Positions 12,401 through 25,828 of a DNA stretch of 64,000 nt are shown here, one piece after another. The position numbers were made by a program, and so were the translations under genes. This DNA is from Prunella strophiata (Eukaryota > Chordata > Aves > Passeriformes > Prunellidae), in assembly GCA_036583965.1 (NCBI GenBank), contig JAZBQD010000013.1:12936348-13000347 (forward strand), written 5' to 3'. A model generated the notes under the pieces. The model made no database searches, was not told where the DNA came from, and saw nothing but the letters and a program-made list of their open reading frames with translations. Position 1 is the first letter of the stretch; every line of letters starts with the position of its first letter.

Positions 12401-15400
12401 CCCCCAGCCCAGCAGAGCCTCTGTGTGTGCAGGATTTGCAGTGCACACACAGTGACAGCTGGGTCAGGAGGTGCTTCAGGGCTCATCTCTGTGTGTGTGT
12501 GGCAAGTCCAAGGCTCTGTGGACCTTTTGCTGCCCACAGGTGAGGACACAGGGCTTCCCTCTGCATGTCTCTGCTCACCTGGGCAGGTGAGACAAAGCAG
12601 TTTATCTCTGGGCAGGCTGCAGCACCAGTCTTTGGACTTGTCTCCTTGATGGGCAGGTAGAAATTTCTCCTCCTGCTGTTTCTCTGGTGTTTTGATTGTG
12701 ACTGGAGCCTCTGGGCATGTAATATCCCAGAACATGAAACCCTGTGTGTGAGAGCTGGAAGAGCTGCAGTGCTGGAGCTGGTGCACAGCAGGAGCTCGCT
12801 GGGTGTCTCATGAGACCTGGCTCTGTGGTTTAATCCTGCCTTTATCTCTCTTCTAAGTGCTTCTGATATTATAGGAGTTGCAAGAGATCTAATTAGCTAA
12901 TGCTCCTACACGGTGTTCAGATCCTCAGATAAAAGCCTGCCTACAGGCCTGCAGAAAGTGCCAGGAAAGAGTTTGGAAACTTTTGTGATGCAGGGTGTTT
13001 GAGATTCAGATGGTTTGGGATGATGGGGTGACTTCCAGTTTTCATTCTTATGTGTTTGCTTATTAAGAGGAGTAAATAGCTGCTAATTAATGCAGGTTGT
13101 TAATTTTGCTGTCTTAAAAACCCTCTCCTGTGTTGCTGAGAATGTCAAGAACTGCTTCTAAGTCAGACCTGTTTAAAGAATAGTGTGTACTAAATCATTC
13201 AAGACTGGCTTTGAGTATCAACTCAAAAACATCATGCTAAAAAATCCTTTATAATAAAGAAAAGGTAGGGAAAAAATCATTGCTTATTTTTCACTTCTGT
13301 GCATCTGAGCTCAAACCCTGTCTCAGCACTAAAGCAAACAATATTTTGTGCTCAGCTCTGGGGAGGTTGTTCATTCTCTGTGGTTGGAGCTGTCTTCTCC
13401 AAAGCTTTGATACAGCCCTGTTGAGAAATTTGACTGCTTGGCTGCAGTGCTCGCTCCCATTAATGCAAAAAAAATCATTAAGAAAGTGGATGGAAAATGC
13501 AAAGCTTCTGTGCTTCTTAAATCCCCTAATCCTATTTGAGGACTTAAATGGTGAATAGGCTTCAGCCTGGGGGTGTGCAAGGGAGTGAATTTCACTGTAG
13601 GTGAGTTAAAGTCAGGAACAGAACAGGCTGGGTTTATTCTGCTGCAGATCTGTGCCATTCATTGAGCTTATCCCATCCTGGAATGGACAGGGAAATGCCT
13701 GATTTCTAAAGCTTTTCTGGAAATGCATCATCCAGCCATATTCACAAAATATTTGATGTTGACACACTAAAAATGTTCTTATAAAAGGTGCACAGGTGTC
13801 ATGGAGGACTGACAGCTTCGTAAATTGAACAACTTGCAAAATAAGAGTGGAAATTTCTGTGTCAGTATCAGTTGTAATCAAAACCAACAGGTGAATATTC
13901 TGGACAGATAAAGCTATCAGGAAGCTCAGCTTTCACATGTTTGTTAGTGTCTGGGGTTGCACAGTGGGTCTGGGAGGTGCCTCTGCCCTGGAATTCTTTA
14001 TCTGCTTACATGGCTGTGGAGTGTGATGAAGGAAAACTTTAATCAATAATATCTCACGCAGGCATTTCATGGCTGAGCTGGTGTTGCTTAAACTCTGTTA
14101 TTGACTTGTTCTTTGATCCTTGCTTGGGGAGTCCAATGCCAGGAGATCCTTCCTGCTGTCAGTGGGGAGACTCCCAGCTCAAATGTACAGAGCAGTCACT
14201 TGGTAACATTGGATTTCATGGTGTCCACCATAGCAGAGGAGAGGAAATCAGGTGTGCTGATCCTTTATTTGCCATTCAGACACTGACCTTGGGTGAGCCA
14301 ACCTTTCTGAGCTCCCTGCCCTCTGCACAGCACTGTCAGCATGCCTTGGATCATTAACAGCAGTGCTTTTCCTGCCTGCAAGGGCCTACACCTTTGTAAT
14401 CATCTAGAAATAATATTCATCTGGATCATATTTGAATTAGAGCCTCAGCAATGGAAAGTCAGCATCAGCACCAGGAGCTGCCTGTACTCCAACCCCTCTC
14501 TTTTTATTTATATGCATTGGATTTATCAAGCACCTTCAGGTAAGACAGGAATGCTGAAATGCACAAATGCCTCCAGCTCTGCTTGCATTGCTGCTTCCTG
14601 CTGAATAGAAAAAAATGAGGTGTCTGTGGAGGTTTTCTCCGTGCTGTGTGCTCCTGATTTTCCCTTGTTCCACACTATTTATACAGTCACAAAGCATTTG
14701 ATGAGAATATGCCAATCTTAGGCCAGGGTAATGGACATTCCATTACTTTATCTCTGCAGACATTGTTGGAAACTCGAGGTGTAAAATCTGATTCATTACC
14801 CAGATCCTGGAAGGGAACAGGACATTAATCATAGCCCTGGCTTGTTAAATTTTGTCACTCATTGCCCTCTCCATTTATTTAATTATATTTCTGCTTCCCA
14901 TTCAGAGGGTCCTTTCAGACAGTGATATGTACCTGTGGAATTTGGAGCTGATGTAAAACAGCTTTTGCTGTCAAAACACTCACAGGGTAGAATTTTTTCA
15001 CACCTTGCAGCTCACGTGTTTGCTGGTTCAAATGGTTCTGCAGAAGGTGCCCCATTTCCCACATACACAAATGGCACAAACACAAGCTCCTGGTGGGAAT
15101 CAGCAAATAGGTTCCATGTTAGATGTTTCTGGAGGAATCTGGTACTACCAGTAGAAAAGGGGGAGGATATCACTTTTCTGCGTTTTATTACAGCCAATGG
15201 GGGGAAAAAAAAGGCCAAAAATGGTAACAGGAGAGCTAATTTAAGAGACAGTGATGTGCTCTGCAGTTGTGAGTGGTTTGATGTTGTATCAGGCTGTTTG
15301 TTACAGAGCATTCCTGTTCCAGAGCATTTCAGAGACTCCCAGTTCTCTCCCTGCTGCCTGGGTTTTCCATCAGCCACCCTGCAAGTGTCAAACAGCAGAG

Positions 15401-18400
15401 CAGAAGGCTCTTACCTTTGGAGCTGTTGACATGTGAGTCTGAAATCTAAACAGACTCGATGGAAATGGAGCTGCCTGTTTGGGCAGTATTTTAACCACTG
15501 CATGAGGGTTTCCAAGAGGAGAAACCCTCTTGCATGTCACGACCTTTTACTGCAGTTATTTTTTTTTCCAGGTTGTTCTAAGTCTTAGGCTTAGCTTGAT
15601 ACTGGGGCGAGCATGGAAGGAAACATAAATTTTTACTGAGCATAAGTCAACTGCATTTCTTGTCCAGGACCTGGCATCAAAGGTGTTCCTAATGTAAAGG
15701 TAATCTCAGTGCCTGGGGCTGCTCTGTGCTTTCTGTACCTGGAGTGCTTCTCAGCTGCTCTGCCCTAAAGCTCCTGCCTGGCCCCACTGAAAGGCTGGGA
15801 CAGCTCCGAGGCAGGGAGGGACTGCCTGGGGAGCAGGAAATTCAGACAGAAACCTGCCTGAAGCAGAGGGGAGCCTGAGAGCAAAGGTTCAAAGGCTGGA
15901 GAGGTGCCAGGTTTAAATCGATCCACACTCCCTAAGGTGTGCCTTGTTAGGCTGGGCTCTGCTCCTCTGCCTGGGCCGTGGTGCAGCCAAAACCCAGCCT
16001 GACACCCCTCAGTTATTTATCGTGCCTGCAGACAAGCTCAATGCAATTTGTAGAATTTTAAGTCAGTGCCTGCCTTGCTTTTTAACATCAGTGTTGCTCT
16101 AAACACTCACCATTTCCTGGGGAATTTCAGTCTCATTTATTATTTTAATAGGAGCATCCTCGGCTGCAGTTGAGGGATGGCAGGAGGATTGTGACTGTGA
16201 CTTCACGTTGTAAAATGATCTTTTGAGTCCTTATTTTATATTTACAGAGGAAATTGCCCCAAGAATTTGAAGGATAAACTCAAAAGAGGAGAATTTATGG
16301 AGTTCTTTTTTATATTTTCCATCCCATGGGATTAGGGATCCCAGATCACTGTGTTTTGAACTGCTGAAATTAGCAATTTTATTAAAAAAAAGTCTGTTGG
16401 TTTTGGGTGCATCTATTTTAGACCACCCCCTGTGAAACACTTTACAAGAACACGTGCACTCATGCCACGATTTCAATTTTATTAGAAAAATAGCAATACC
16501 AGAAGAAAGTCTCTTGCCTAAGGCATATTCCATATGTTACTGCTCAGTGCTTTATTTTTCAGGCCTGCAAGAGACAAATGCACTTATTCCATTAATAAAG
16601 CCAGTGACTTAAAGTGCAGCCCTACCCTAGGAAAAAAAAAAAAAAAAAAAAAAAGAGAAATGTGAGGTTCTAAGTTCGTTTTCCATCACTAGCTCCTCCA
16701 GTGAGTTTGCTGAGACTCCAGATGAAAAGGTGCTGTTATTTTTCAGCTGTGAGCCCCTGTGTCTTTCCTTGCAGTGTGGAAATCACAGCACAGCAGCAGA
16801 GATCAGCCCCACTCTGCCTCTGCAAGGTGACTCCACGCCTTCAGGAGGTTCCTGTTATTTACTGCAGCCACCCACCTCTTTTTGCATGTATACAGAGGGC
16901 AGATCCTCATCACTGAAATCCACTCTGAGTGCTCAGCCAGGGGACTACAAACACAATCTCTGCTTTGCTTCCCTCGCAGAAGTTTACTACAAATGCAGCA
17001 ATGCAATTTTGTTCCTTTAAACCCCTCTGTGATGCAGTAATGGTTTCATAACCTCCCAGTTCTCAGCCCTCTGCCTCATCACCAGAAGGTAAATCTCCCC
17101 TCTCCCCAGTGCTGTGATGGATTATTGCCTCTGAACCCCCATTCCCCTTGGCTCAGCTCAGCTCCTGATTTCCACCAGCAGCTCTGGACAAACATCAGGA
17201 GCCACGAGAGGATCTGACTGGGGAGATGGATTCATCCCAGGGCCTTCAGCTGTGGGAACACAGAGGTGCAAATTAAAACAAAAAATACAAAATAAAGAAT
17301 GGGTCATTGCTCCTCCAAACACCACCCTTGCCAACAGAGGCTGGGAGATTCCAGCGAGGAGGGCGCCGCTAAAAAAGCCCAAATAAGCAAATTTCAAACT
17401 TCCAAATACATTCCAAAGCATTAAAGAGTTGTTAGGGGCTAATGTGCAAGGTTATCATTTTGAGGAGGGAAGAAGGAGTAAAAGCACGTGGTAGGGGCTG
17501 TGTTTGTTTTCTGCATCACTTGCAGTAAAATCTTTTTTGTAAAATCGCTGATCTAATGGGATTAGGAGGGGCAAAGGTTCTTAAAAATTAGTAAAATTGG
17601 ATTGAGAGAGAGGGTTGGTAGTGAAAGGCTAAATTAGATGACAACTAAAAGCATGCTTCAGTAGCTGGATTTGGACTGGCTGAGGGAGGCAGTCCTTCAG
17701 TCCAGCCCTGGATCTCAGGTACATCTGGTCAGACACCCCTGGGGTGTTTCAGGTGTCTGAAACTGTCACACCCAGCTGAAGTTCTTACTCCAAGGAACTC
17801 CAACAAAAACACTCAAAATGTTCATTTTGAGAGATCTTTTCAGATAAGTTCCATGGCTACTTTTCCATAACAGCAATTACACATTTTGTTATTTTTTATA
17901 TGCTGAAAGGGTGGCCTTAACATTTCCTAATAAGGTGTAAAATGTCCTTGTAGCCTGTGACATAAAATGAAGTCACGGATGATCCTGTGCACTGGGACAC
18001 TGCTGTGGGTGGCTCAGGATGACTCCATGGGGATGTGGGCTCATTGCAAGGCTGGCACACACTCTGCATATTAACTCATGGCACCTCTGCTCCTTGCCCT
18101 GCAGCTCTGCTCTGGATATTTATTCCATTTACTGCTTCTTTGTGTAAAATCAGCACTGACTCTCCCTGTCAGTGACAGAAACAACAGGTCTCTGGGACTG
18201 GGATGAATTTTCAGCTGCAAGTGCAAATAGATAATACCTGGAGCTTGAGTAGCTTGATCCAAACAAAATCAGGGCTCTTCTGGCAATTTATGATGTGATT
18301 TTTTCCCTTTCTCCTCCCTTTAACAAACCCTTCTGGGGTATAAACTCTGTAATAATGCATTAGTGTGACAGCCCAGCAGAGCTCCCAGCTTTCCTCTGGA

Positions 18401-18539
18401 GGCTGCTGTTCCTGCTCACAATAATGAATGGGCCAAGCTCTGATCTGCTTTGGGTTGCCTTGTCACCTCTGTGTGAGCTGAAAGTGCCATGGCTGTGTTG
18501 GCATCACACTCAGCACTGCCAGCAGGAGAGCAGAGCAGG
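12401..18539. other. Unique non-coding stretch, no gene seen
   Basis: No open frame exceeds 164 codons and none looks like a protein family. A poly-A run lies at 16,632. The segment 17,150-17,420 has several CpGs (for example gagggcgccgct near 17,360) in otherwise CpG-poor DNA and could be a conserved element, but it gives no exon with a convincing reading frame and splice sites. Confidence 0.55.
16632..16654 (+). repeat. Poly-A run (23 A)
   Basis: An uninterrupted run of 23 A with no recognised retroelement upstream. Confidence 0.85.
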
Positions 18540-19889
18540 GTGCATGTCCAGTGCATGTTCCAGTGCATGTCCAGTGCATGTTCCAGTGCATGTTCAGTGA
18601 ATGTTCCAGTGCATGTCCAGTGCATGTTCAGTGCATGTTCAGTGCATGTCCAGTGCATGTTCCAGTGCATGTCCAGTGCATGTCCAGTGCATGTTCCAGT
18701 GCATGTTCAGTGCATGTCCAGTGCATGTTCAGTGCATGTCCAGTGCATGTTCCAGTGCATGTTCAGTGCATGTTCAGTGCATGTCCAGTGCATGTTCCAG
18801 TGCATGTTCAGTGCATGTTCAGTGCATGTCCAGTGCATGTTCCAGTGCATGTCCAGTGCATGTTCAGTGCATGTTCAGTGCATGTCCAGTGCATGTCCAG
18901 TTGCATGTTCAGTGCATGTTCCAGTGCATGTTCAGTGCATGTTCCATGCATGTCCAGTGCATGTTCGTGCATGTTCAGTGCATTTCCAGTGCATGTCCAG
19001 TGCATGTTCATGCATGTTCAGTGCATGTTCCAGTGCATGTCCAGTGCATGTCCGTGCATGTTCCAGTGCATGTCCAGTGCAATGTCCAGTGCATGTCCAG
19101 TGGCATGTCCAGTGCATTTCAGTGCATGTTCAGTGGCATGTTCCAGTGCAATGTTCAGTGCATGTCCAGTGCAATGTCCAGTGCATGTTCAGTGCATGTC
19201 CAGTGCATGTCCAGTGCATGTTCAATGCATGTTCAGTGCATGTCCAGTGCATGTTCCAGTGCATGTCCAGTGCATGTTCAGTGCATGTCCAGTGCATGTC
19301 CAGTGCATGTCCAGTGCATGTTCAGTGCATGTTCAGTGAATGTTCAGTGCATGTCCAGTGCATGTCCAGTGCATGTCCAGTGCATGTTCCAGTGCATGTT
19401 CAGTGCATGTCAGTGCATGTTCCAGTGCATGTCAGTGCATGTCCAGTGCATGTTCCAGTGCATGTTCAGTGATGTTCAGTGCATGTCCAGGCATGTCCAG
19501 TGCATGTTCAGTGCAATGTCCAGTGCATGTCAGTGCATGTTCAGTGCATGTCCATGCATGTTCAGTGCAATGTCCAGTGCATGTTCAGGTGCATGTTCAG
19601 TGCAGTCCAGTGCATGTCCAGTGGCATGTTCAGTGCATGTTCAGTGCATGTTCAGTGAATGTTCAGTGCATGTCCAGTGCATGTCCAGTGCATGTTCAGT
19701 GCATGTCCAGTGCATGTTCAGTGCAATGTCCAGTGCATGTTCAGTGCATGTCCAGTGCATGTTCAGTGCATGTTCAGTGAATGTTCAGTGCATGTCCAGT
19801 GCATGTCCGTGCATGTTCAGTGCATGTTCAGTGCATGTTCAGTGGATGTTCAGTGCATGTTCAGTGCATGTTCAGTGCATGTTCAGTGC
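18540..19889 (+). repeat. 11/12-bp minisatellite rich in TGCATG
   Basis: About 1350 bp made of three interspersed unit types: gttcagtgcat (11 bp), gtccagtgcat (11 bp) and gttccagtgcat (12 bp), roughly 118 units in all. Units are shuffled without a simple order on the left. The right half has more damaged units (gtgaatg, gcaatg, gcatttc, missing bases). Because the units lack stop codons, all three + frames stay open for 262 to 460 codons, giving Cys/His/Val/Met-rich peptides of the HVQCMSSAC type. These are by-products of the repeat, not evidence of a protein. Most units contain TGCATG, which in a + strand transcript is UGCAUG, the RBFOX recognition site. Confidence 0.97.
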
Positions 19890-22800
19890 CCCTGTGGGAT
19901 GCTCCCTGGCACAGCAGCTCCTGCTGGGAGCTCCTCAGCATGCCCAGCTCCTCTGGGCTGGAGCAGGGGTGCAGCCCTGCTGAGCCCTGGGAGAAGGGGC
20001 TGGGATTCTGAGGCAGCTCTGGCTGCTGGAGGCCTGCCCTGGTTCCCAAGCACAGCAAAGCAGACTCAGAGCTGGCCCTGAGTTCTGTCAGTGTGGAGCT
20101 CCTGTGGCTGGCAGAAGAGTTAGTACCTGATGGCCAGTCTTGCCCCCTTAAATACAGTGCCATGAGCTGTGTCAGCCCTAAAGGACACGAGATTGAGAGC
20201 ATCAGTGTCTTGCTTGAGGGAAACGTGTGTGGAATTCTGTAGAAAGATCTGTGAGGCTCAGTAATTTGTCTCTCCTCCTGGTGTACTCTGAGTGTGAAAG
20301 TGTCTGCTGCTCACAGGAAAAATAAATGTATAATTGCACCATCAGCTGATGAAATCAAAGTGAAATTGCTGGCAGCCTTCTTCCTGCCCTCCCTGAGTTT
20401 TTCTAAGCATTAACATTCCAGCTTTGTCACCTTTGATCGGGGGAAGATAAATCCTTCCTTTTGTAAGGAGCAGAAACACTTTCCCTGGGTACATAGAATA
20501 ATGGCCTCTTCTGTATATTATTCATATTCCTCTCTTTGTACTTGTCATTTCTCTATATCCTTGGTTGCTGCATACCCCATAACTCTTGGTCATTTTATCT
20601 AAGACCTTTCAAATGAGGAAGTGGATGGCTTAGGAGGCAGGGAGAGCTTTGCTGAGACATTGAGTGGGCTGGCACATTGAATGTACAGGTCCTGTACCAC
20701 CACCCTGAGCAGCCTCATCAGCTCCCTGCTCCATGGGCACTGGTGCTGAGCATCCCTCACAGCCACAGGGAGGGAGAAACCAGGTGTTCCTCACCTGCTC
20801 CTGCAGGTACTTGGCAGAGCAGCACAGAAATAGAGCTGTCTTTGGCCCAAACCAGAGTGTGCAGCAGCCTGGCCAGCCCTGAGCACCTCTGAGGGGGTGG
20901 CAGGAGGATGTATATTATATATATATATAAAATACTATATGTTTTATATATAATCCTATCTGTAATCATATCCATTAGTGCTGGTTTTGTTCCCTGTCTG
21001 CTGTTTGAGCCATCCTGATGCACTCCTGACATTCCCAACCCTACCTGCCCAGCCCAAGCCCCTGTCTGTTGAGCTGGCTGTAGCTGCAGGCAGAAATTGC
21101 AGGGGCAGGGCTGAGGCTGGACCTGCACTGGGGCTCCCTGTGCTCTCCTGTCCATGCTCATTCTTTTCTCCCCATTTCCCTGGGAATGCTGTCCCTGTGC
21201 TGCAGGAGGGGTGGGGAGGAGCTGCTCCAGCACTTCCAGAGCCAGTGCTGTGTTCTGCTGGAGCAGCCCTGAATCAGGTGCTCCTCTTGGGCCCTGTCAT
21301 TTGCTATTTAGCTCCAGTGAGTTTCTGCTGCATCAAGCTGAAACAAAATGATTTTCATCCCTGCAGTTAGTGGCTGGCTGGAGTTGGATGAATTGAAATG
21401 ACTTTTGGGGGGAGTCATCGAGGGGGAAAAAAGAGACTCCCCAGGAGGTGATAAGGGGAAAGTGACTCTGCTGGTCTGGAATCCTCACAGAGAGGAAGCC
21501 ATGAACACAATGAGACTCCCAAATGTATTGATCTGTTTTATCTTGAAGGTGTTTTATGTTGGTTTAGCTATATCATGACTTTAATATCTGCATCCAGGAA
21601 GGAGCTGTTGCCTCTGGCTTTCACCTGACAGCTGGTTTTCTTTTGATACATCCCAGAATCTTCCTGCTGATTCCTGTAATAATGTCAGAGGAGCTCAGCA
21701 GTTTGTTGCCCTCTCAAGACTTCACTCTGTTCACTGTGGCTTCAAGAGTCCTCCATTCTCTTGAAGTATAAGCACAGCCTCAAAAAAAAATTTTAAAAAG
21801 AGTCCTTAAAATGTTCTGTTGAAATAACCCCTGGGAGCTGCTGCTCTTGGTTGTGTCCAGCAGTGGTTGTTGAGATAATATTGATGATCTAAATGGGCCT
21901 GGCAAATCAAACATGTAAAACCTGGCTCAGAAAGCTCGTGGTTTCCAATGTGCAGACATCTGCCCCTGCTCCTAAGGCAGCCCCATCTCCAGGAGAAGCC
22001 CTTCAGCCTTTTCCAAAGGGCAATCAGTGCCTTGTTTCAAAAGTGTCAAATCATGCCCTCGTTTTGGTTGCAGCTTTTTTCCTTTTCTCTCTTGCTCATG
22101 AGCTTCTCTAGGTAAAGCCCTTCCTTTGATAGGCTGTAATTAGTAAAGGTGAAGCCCACCAGCTTTTGAAGAATTTCTTAATGATTAGAAAAGTGTGTCT
22201 GTCTCTCTACTCAATCACTTTCAGAGGGAAAAAAAATTACAGAACAAGCTGCAGGAGGATGAGAGTAGCTTCTGTAGAGCAGTTAAGCTCCCTGAGCCAC
22301 ATCCCATCCCTGGTTTTCAGTGCTGCTGTCTCCTGTGAGCTGCAGGAGCTCCCCTCACATGCCCTGCCCGTGCTGGTGCCCAGGGGCTCTGGCAGTGACC
22401 CCATGGGGACCCGTGTGGGGTCTGATCCAGGGGCCCTGAGGGCAGCAGGAGCATTGCTGCTGATTTACTGGAGGCTCAGGGCCTTCAGATCTGTGCCTGA
22501 ATACACAAACTACCAGAGCTGCCTCAGGGCAGGAGGATTTGTGCTTTTGCTGGATAAACTGGAAGCATGAAAGAGCCCACTTTGGAGGCTGTAGTACAGA
22601 TCAGTGCCAGCCTTTACTAGATTAAGACTCAATTCTGTGATAAAAGCTATCAGTTCTGTCTGCTCCATCCCCTGGACCATCTTTGTAGCGTTGCTACCAC
22701 ACTCCTGCAGGCAGAGTGCAGCACGAGGTGTGCTGGTTCTGACACAAAATCAAGATTAGCTGTGCTAACGTGCCATAAAGTGACCATGAACGAGCTGAGG

Positions 22801-23019
22801 GCTGTGATGAGCAGAGTAAGAACCACACCAGGGGTGGGAGTGGTGCTCCAGGGGCTGTGGGGGAAACGTGGCCACAATTCCTGCTCTGCAGTACCTGAGC
22901 AGTCTCTGTGATGATGCCTTCACATTTCCAGACTCTGCATTGCCTTGGTGTGTGACTGAGCTCCATGTAAAGTGTCACAGCTCTCCTCACAGCTCAGGCA
23001 CACAGAACAATCCTGTTCC
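19890..23019. other. Unique non-coding stretch, no gene seen
   Basis: No recognised coding sequence. It contains an AT-rich microsatellite at 20,911-20,953 and GC-richer segments near 21,000-21,260 and 22,300-22,450 that hold random open frames of up to about 158 codons without known motifs. No CpG island is visible. Confidence 0.55.
20911..20953. repeat. AT-rich microsatellite
   Basis: An interrupted TA/ATA run of about 43 bp. Confidence 0.75.
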
Positions 23020-23350
23020 ACCCCACAACCAAGGACAGCATCTGCAGCTTCAGCCTCAAAAGTGCAAACAGCAGGGAATGGAGGAGAGCAACCTGGGAGG
23101 GTGGGACTGCATCACCTGGAGCTGGAATTGGACAATTGAACCCCAATATGGACATGGAACAAAACTTTTATAAGTGTGAAAACTCACTGACCTGCTGTCC
23201 ATCTTGGGTCCACCTTGGGTGGAGCCTTGGCACCCTGCCCAAGGTGCATCCTTTGAAGGCCTTTGAATAAATCCCTGCTTTATGATTTAACTCTGTCTGG
23301 CCTCTGTCCCAGGAGCCTTCTGGGCCTCAGAGGGAGAGGAGGCAGGCATG
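23020..23350 (+). mobile_element. LTR-like fragment of an avian endogenous retrovirus
   Basis: From about 23,085 the sequence reads like the U3/R/U5 region of a bird LTR: a cttttataagtgtgaaaact segment, a 'cttgggtggagccttggcac' block, then a polyadenylation signal (gaataaat near 23,266) followed by ccctgctttatga and a tctggcctctgtcc stretch. I recall this arrangement from passerine ERV LTRs, but the family is not certain. There is no adjacent gag, pol or env reading frame, so it would be a solo or partial LTR. Both borders are approximate; the left one is the weaker. Confidence 0.5.
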
Positions 23351-24622
23351 GACTTGGGGCACACACAGGTTCCTGCAGAGCAGCACACCCCTGCAGGCTG
23401 CAGGGAGCTCTCAGGGCTCTGGTGAATCCCCACCCTTCAGTCAGTGTAAATCAGGCTGATCAGGTCACAGAGGCACAGAGGGAATTTCATCCTGGGGCTG
23501 AACCAGTGAGCACCAGTGCTCTCCCTGGCTGCTGGGACAGGAGCCCAGCACAGGTGCATTTGAAACAATTGCTTGAGTGGAAGGCTCCTCTCTTTCTCCC
23601 TGCTTTAGGGACATTTGCCCCTGCCTCTTTCCAGCAGCTGATCTCAGCAAAATTATTTCCCTAAGGGAAGGAGGAAACACAACCCTTGCAGCTCCATGGC
23701 TGATGGCAAAACTGTCTGCTGAAGGGGGAGTGAGGATGGGATTAAAAACACAAAGGGACTGCATGGCAACATTACTTCAGAAAGTCACTTGGGGTCTAAG
23801 TAATAATCCTAATAACCACTGCAAACAGTAAGTATTTTCCTCAGCACTGCTGTTGCTCTGCCAGCTGGGGGAATGTCACAAATATGCAGCTTAGAGATTT
23901 TTTTGGTAATAATAGAAACTGGATGTAGTAGGGAAATATAATCTCAAAGCATTTACTTATCTAAAAAGTGTCTCTGGTCCTGTAAAATAGATCCATGAGC
24001 TTGTATTTAGCATGTGCAGCTGAATCTGTGCTCTGGATTCACCCTGGTAGGATTTTTATTTACACAACACCCATCTCTGTCTCTTCTGCCTCTCTCAGCA
24101 GGCATGTGTTGGTGTGAGAAGGATTATTCCAGCTGCCTTTGTGACAGCAAAGCAGGCAGCCTGGCCTCCAGTGCCTCCCCATGTGATGAATCCATAAATG
24201 AGTGTTCACCCAGATTCTGATCCCACAGCAAAGACTGGCCAGGGATTTTACCTGGATGTGATTGTGCTTCAACTTCTCTCCTTCCTTGCAGAGTCCCTGA
24301 GATGGGTCTGTCACTCCCCCATTAGTTTGTTGGAGTTTCAAATCAGAAAAGAGCTTTGCTACTCCTTAAGGAGATGGAGAACTGCAAACTGAGCCTGTCC
24401 CCGTGTCAGCTGAGGTCAGCATGCCCAGGGCTTGGGATGAGGGGAACAGAGGCTTTCAAGCACTGCTGCAAACCCCCCTCAGGCACTGCAGGGCTTTGGT
24501 CTTCTCTGTAACTCCCTTGCAATTCTTGTGAACCCAGATTTTTTTGCTGATTCCATGAGTAAAAGGTAAAGGGCAGTGAAAAGAGGGCTAAACATACTGG
24601 CCTTGTCCCCTGTCTCTAATGA

Positions 24623-24672
24623 CATGTGATATCTAATCAGCAAAATTCCATGTGATAGTCTAATCAGCAAAC
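24623..24672. repeat. Two-copy 26-bp tandem duplication
   Basis: The segment beginning catgtgatatctaatcagca at 24,623 is repeated at 24,649 with one inserted base (catgtgatagtctaatcagc). Confidence 0.7.
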
Positions 24673-25815
24673 CTGCTGGTTAACATGGGCATTGTCAGTT
24701 CTGGGCAGGAGACCTTCCTGTGCCAGCCTGGGACAGTGTTTGTCAGGAGGGGATCTCCATCCTTCCAAGGAATGGGGTTTCTATTCTGAGATGCCAGGCT
24801 CAGGTGTTGCAAAAAGGAACAGGAAGGAATTCATGTTCTTGAAAACATTTAATCTGCTTTCAGTTTTCCCTCTTCCTCGTTTCTTATTAACTGGGAGGAT
24901 TCATTGCCAATGGTTCTGGGTGATGACATTTAAAAATCCATAAATATGAAACCCTGCTGTACTTCTTGTAGAACTGTGGGATTTGGCTGCTACATCCACA
25001 GGAGTTCTTGGGGCTGTGGACTGGGGAGTGAAGAAGGGAAGGTGTGTGTTGAACTGGAGTTATTTGGTGCATGGTTTTGCTTTCTCCTGCCTTGTTGCTG
25101 CTCTGGTAATTTTTGCTCAGTGTCAGTGGTTTTGCCACCAAAGTGGCCCCAGAAAAGCAACTGTCCAAGGCAGAGAGGGTAGGGAGAACTGGTGGCAGCC
25201 TTGCAGGAGCTGCCTGAGGGTCTGAGCCTGCTGCAGGTGTGAGATCCCTGCCCTGAGCAGGAGCTGGGAGCCCTGGGCCCTGCCTGGGCTGTGCTGGCTG
25301 TTTCTCTGAGGCAGGAAGCTGAGTTCAGAGCAGCAGCAGCAGCTCAGTGACAGCTGCTGGGAGCTCAGGAGTTTGCAGGGTTTGTCTTTGCTGGAGGCAG
25401 GATGTTAGCAGGTTGTAAATTCAGATTGGGTTTCCTCGCAGCTTGGATGACAAATCCAGATTCTCTGTGTTGTGTAGTTCCATCCTGCTTTTATTTATAG
25501 ATTTTTTAGGATTTCCCCACCCTCCACACACCTTTCCTAACCCCTTAACTAGTGCCATTAAAATTCAGGGCTGGAGAAAGCAGTTTTGCCATCAGATCTG
25601 TTAGGAGGTTCAGTGACTGACTGTGCCTTGAGTAGGGTCATCCAAACTTCCCAGAAAGCTCCTCTTTTTGCTTTTCTTTTAAAACTCAGTAATGGAATAC
25701 CTGACTCCTCAAGAGGACTGATAATGTTAACACACAGTTAACCACAGATATCAGCCCAAAAACTGAAGAACTCTGTCCCTGGAACATCCCAAAATACACT
25801 GGATTTCTTTTTTGG

Positions 25816-25828
25816 AAAAAAAAAAAAA
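25816..25828 (+). repeat. Poly-A run (13 A)
   Basis: Simple run of 13 A. Confidence 0.7.

Noticed and set aside
12265..12786. 173-codon minus-strand frame
   Set aside because: Its end crosses a CR1 3' fragment and the rest has no motif.
18540..19889. Possible CRISPR array
   Set aside because: Units are contiguous with no unique spacers; it is a minisatellite in a vertebrate-type sequence.
18489..19983. Cys/His-rich frames of 262 to 460 codons
   Set aside because: Translation of the 11/12-bp minisatellite in three frames; the apparent metal-binding look (HVQCMSSAC) is forced by the unit.
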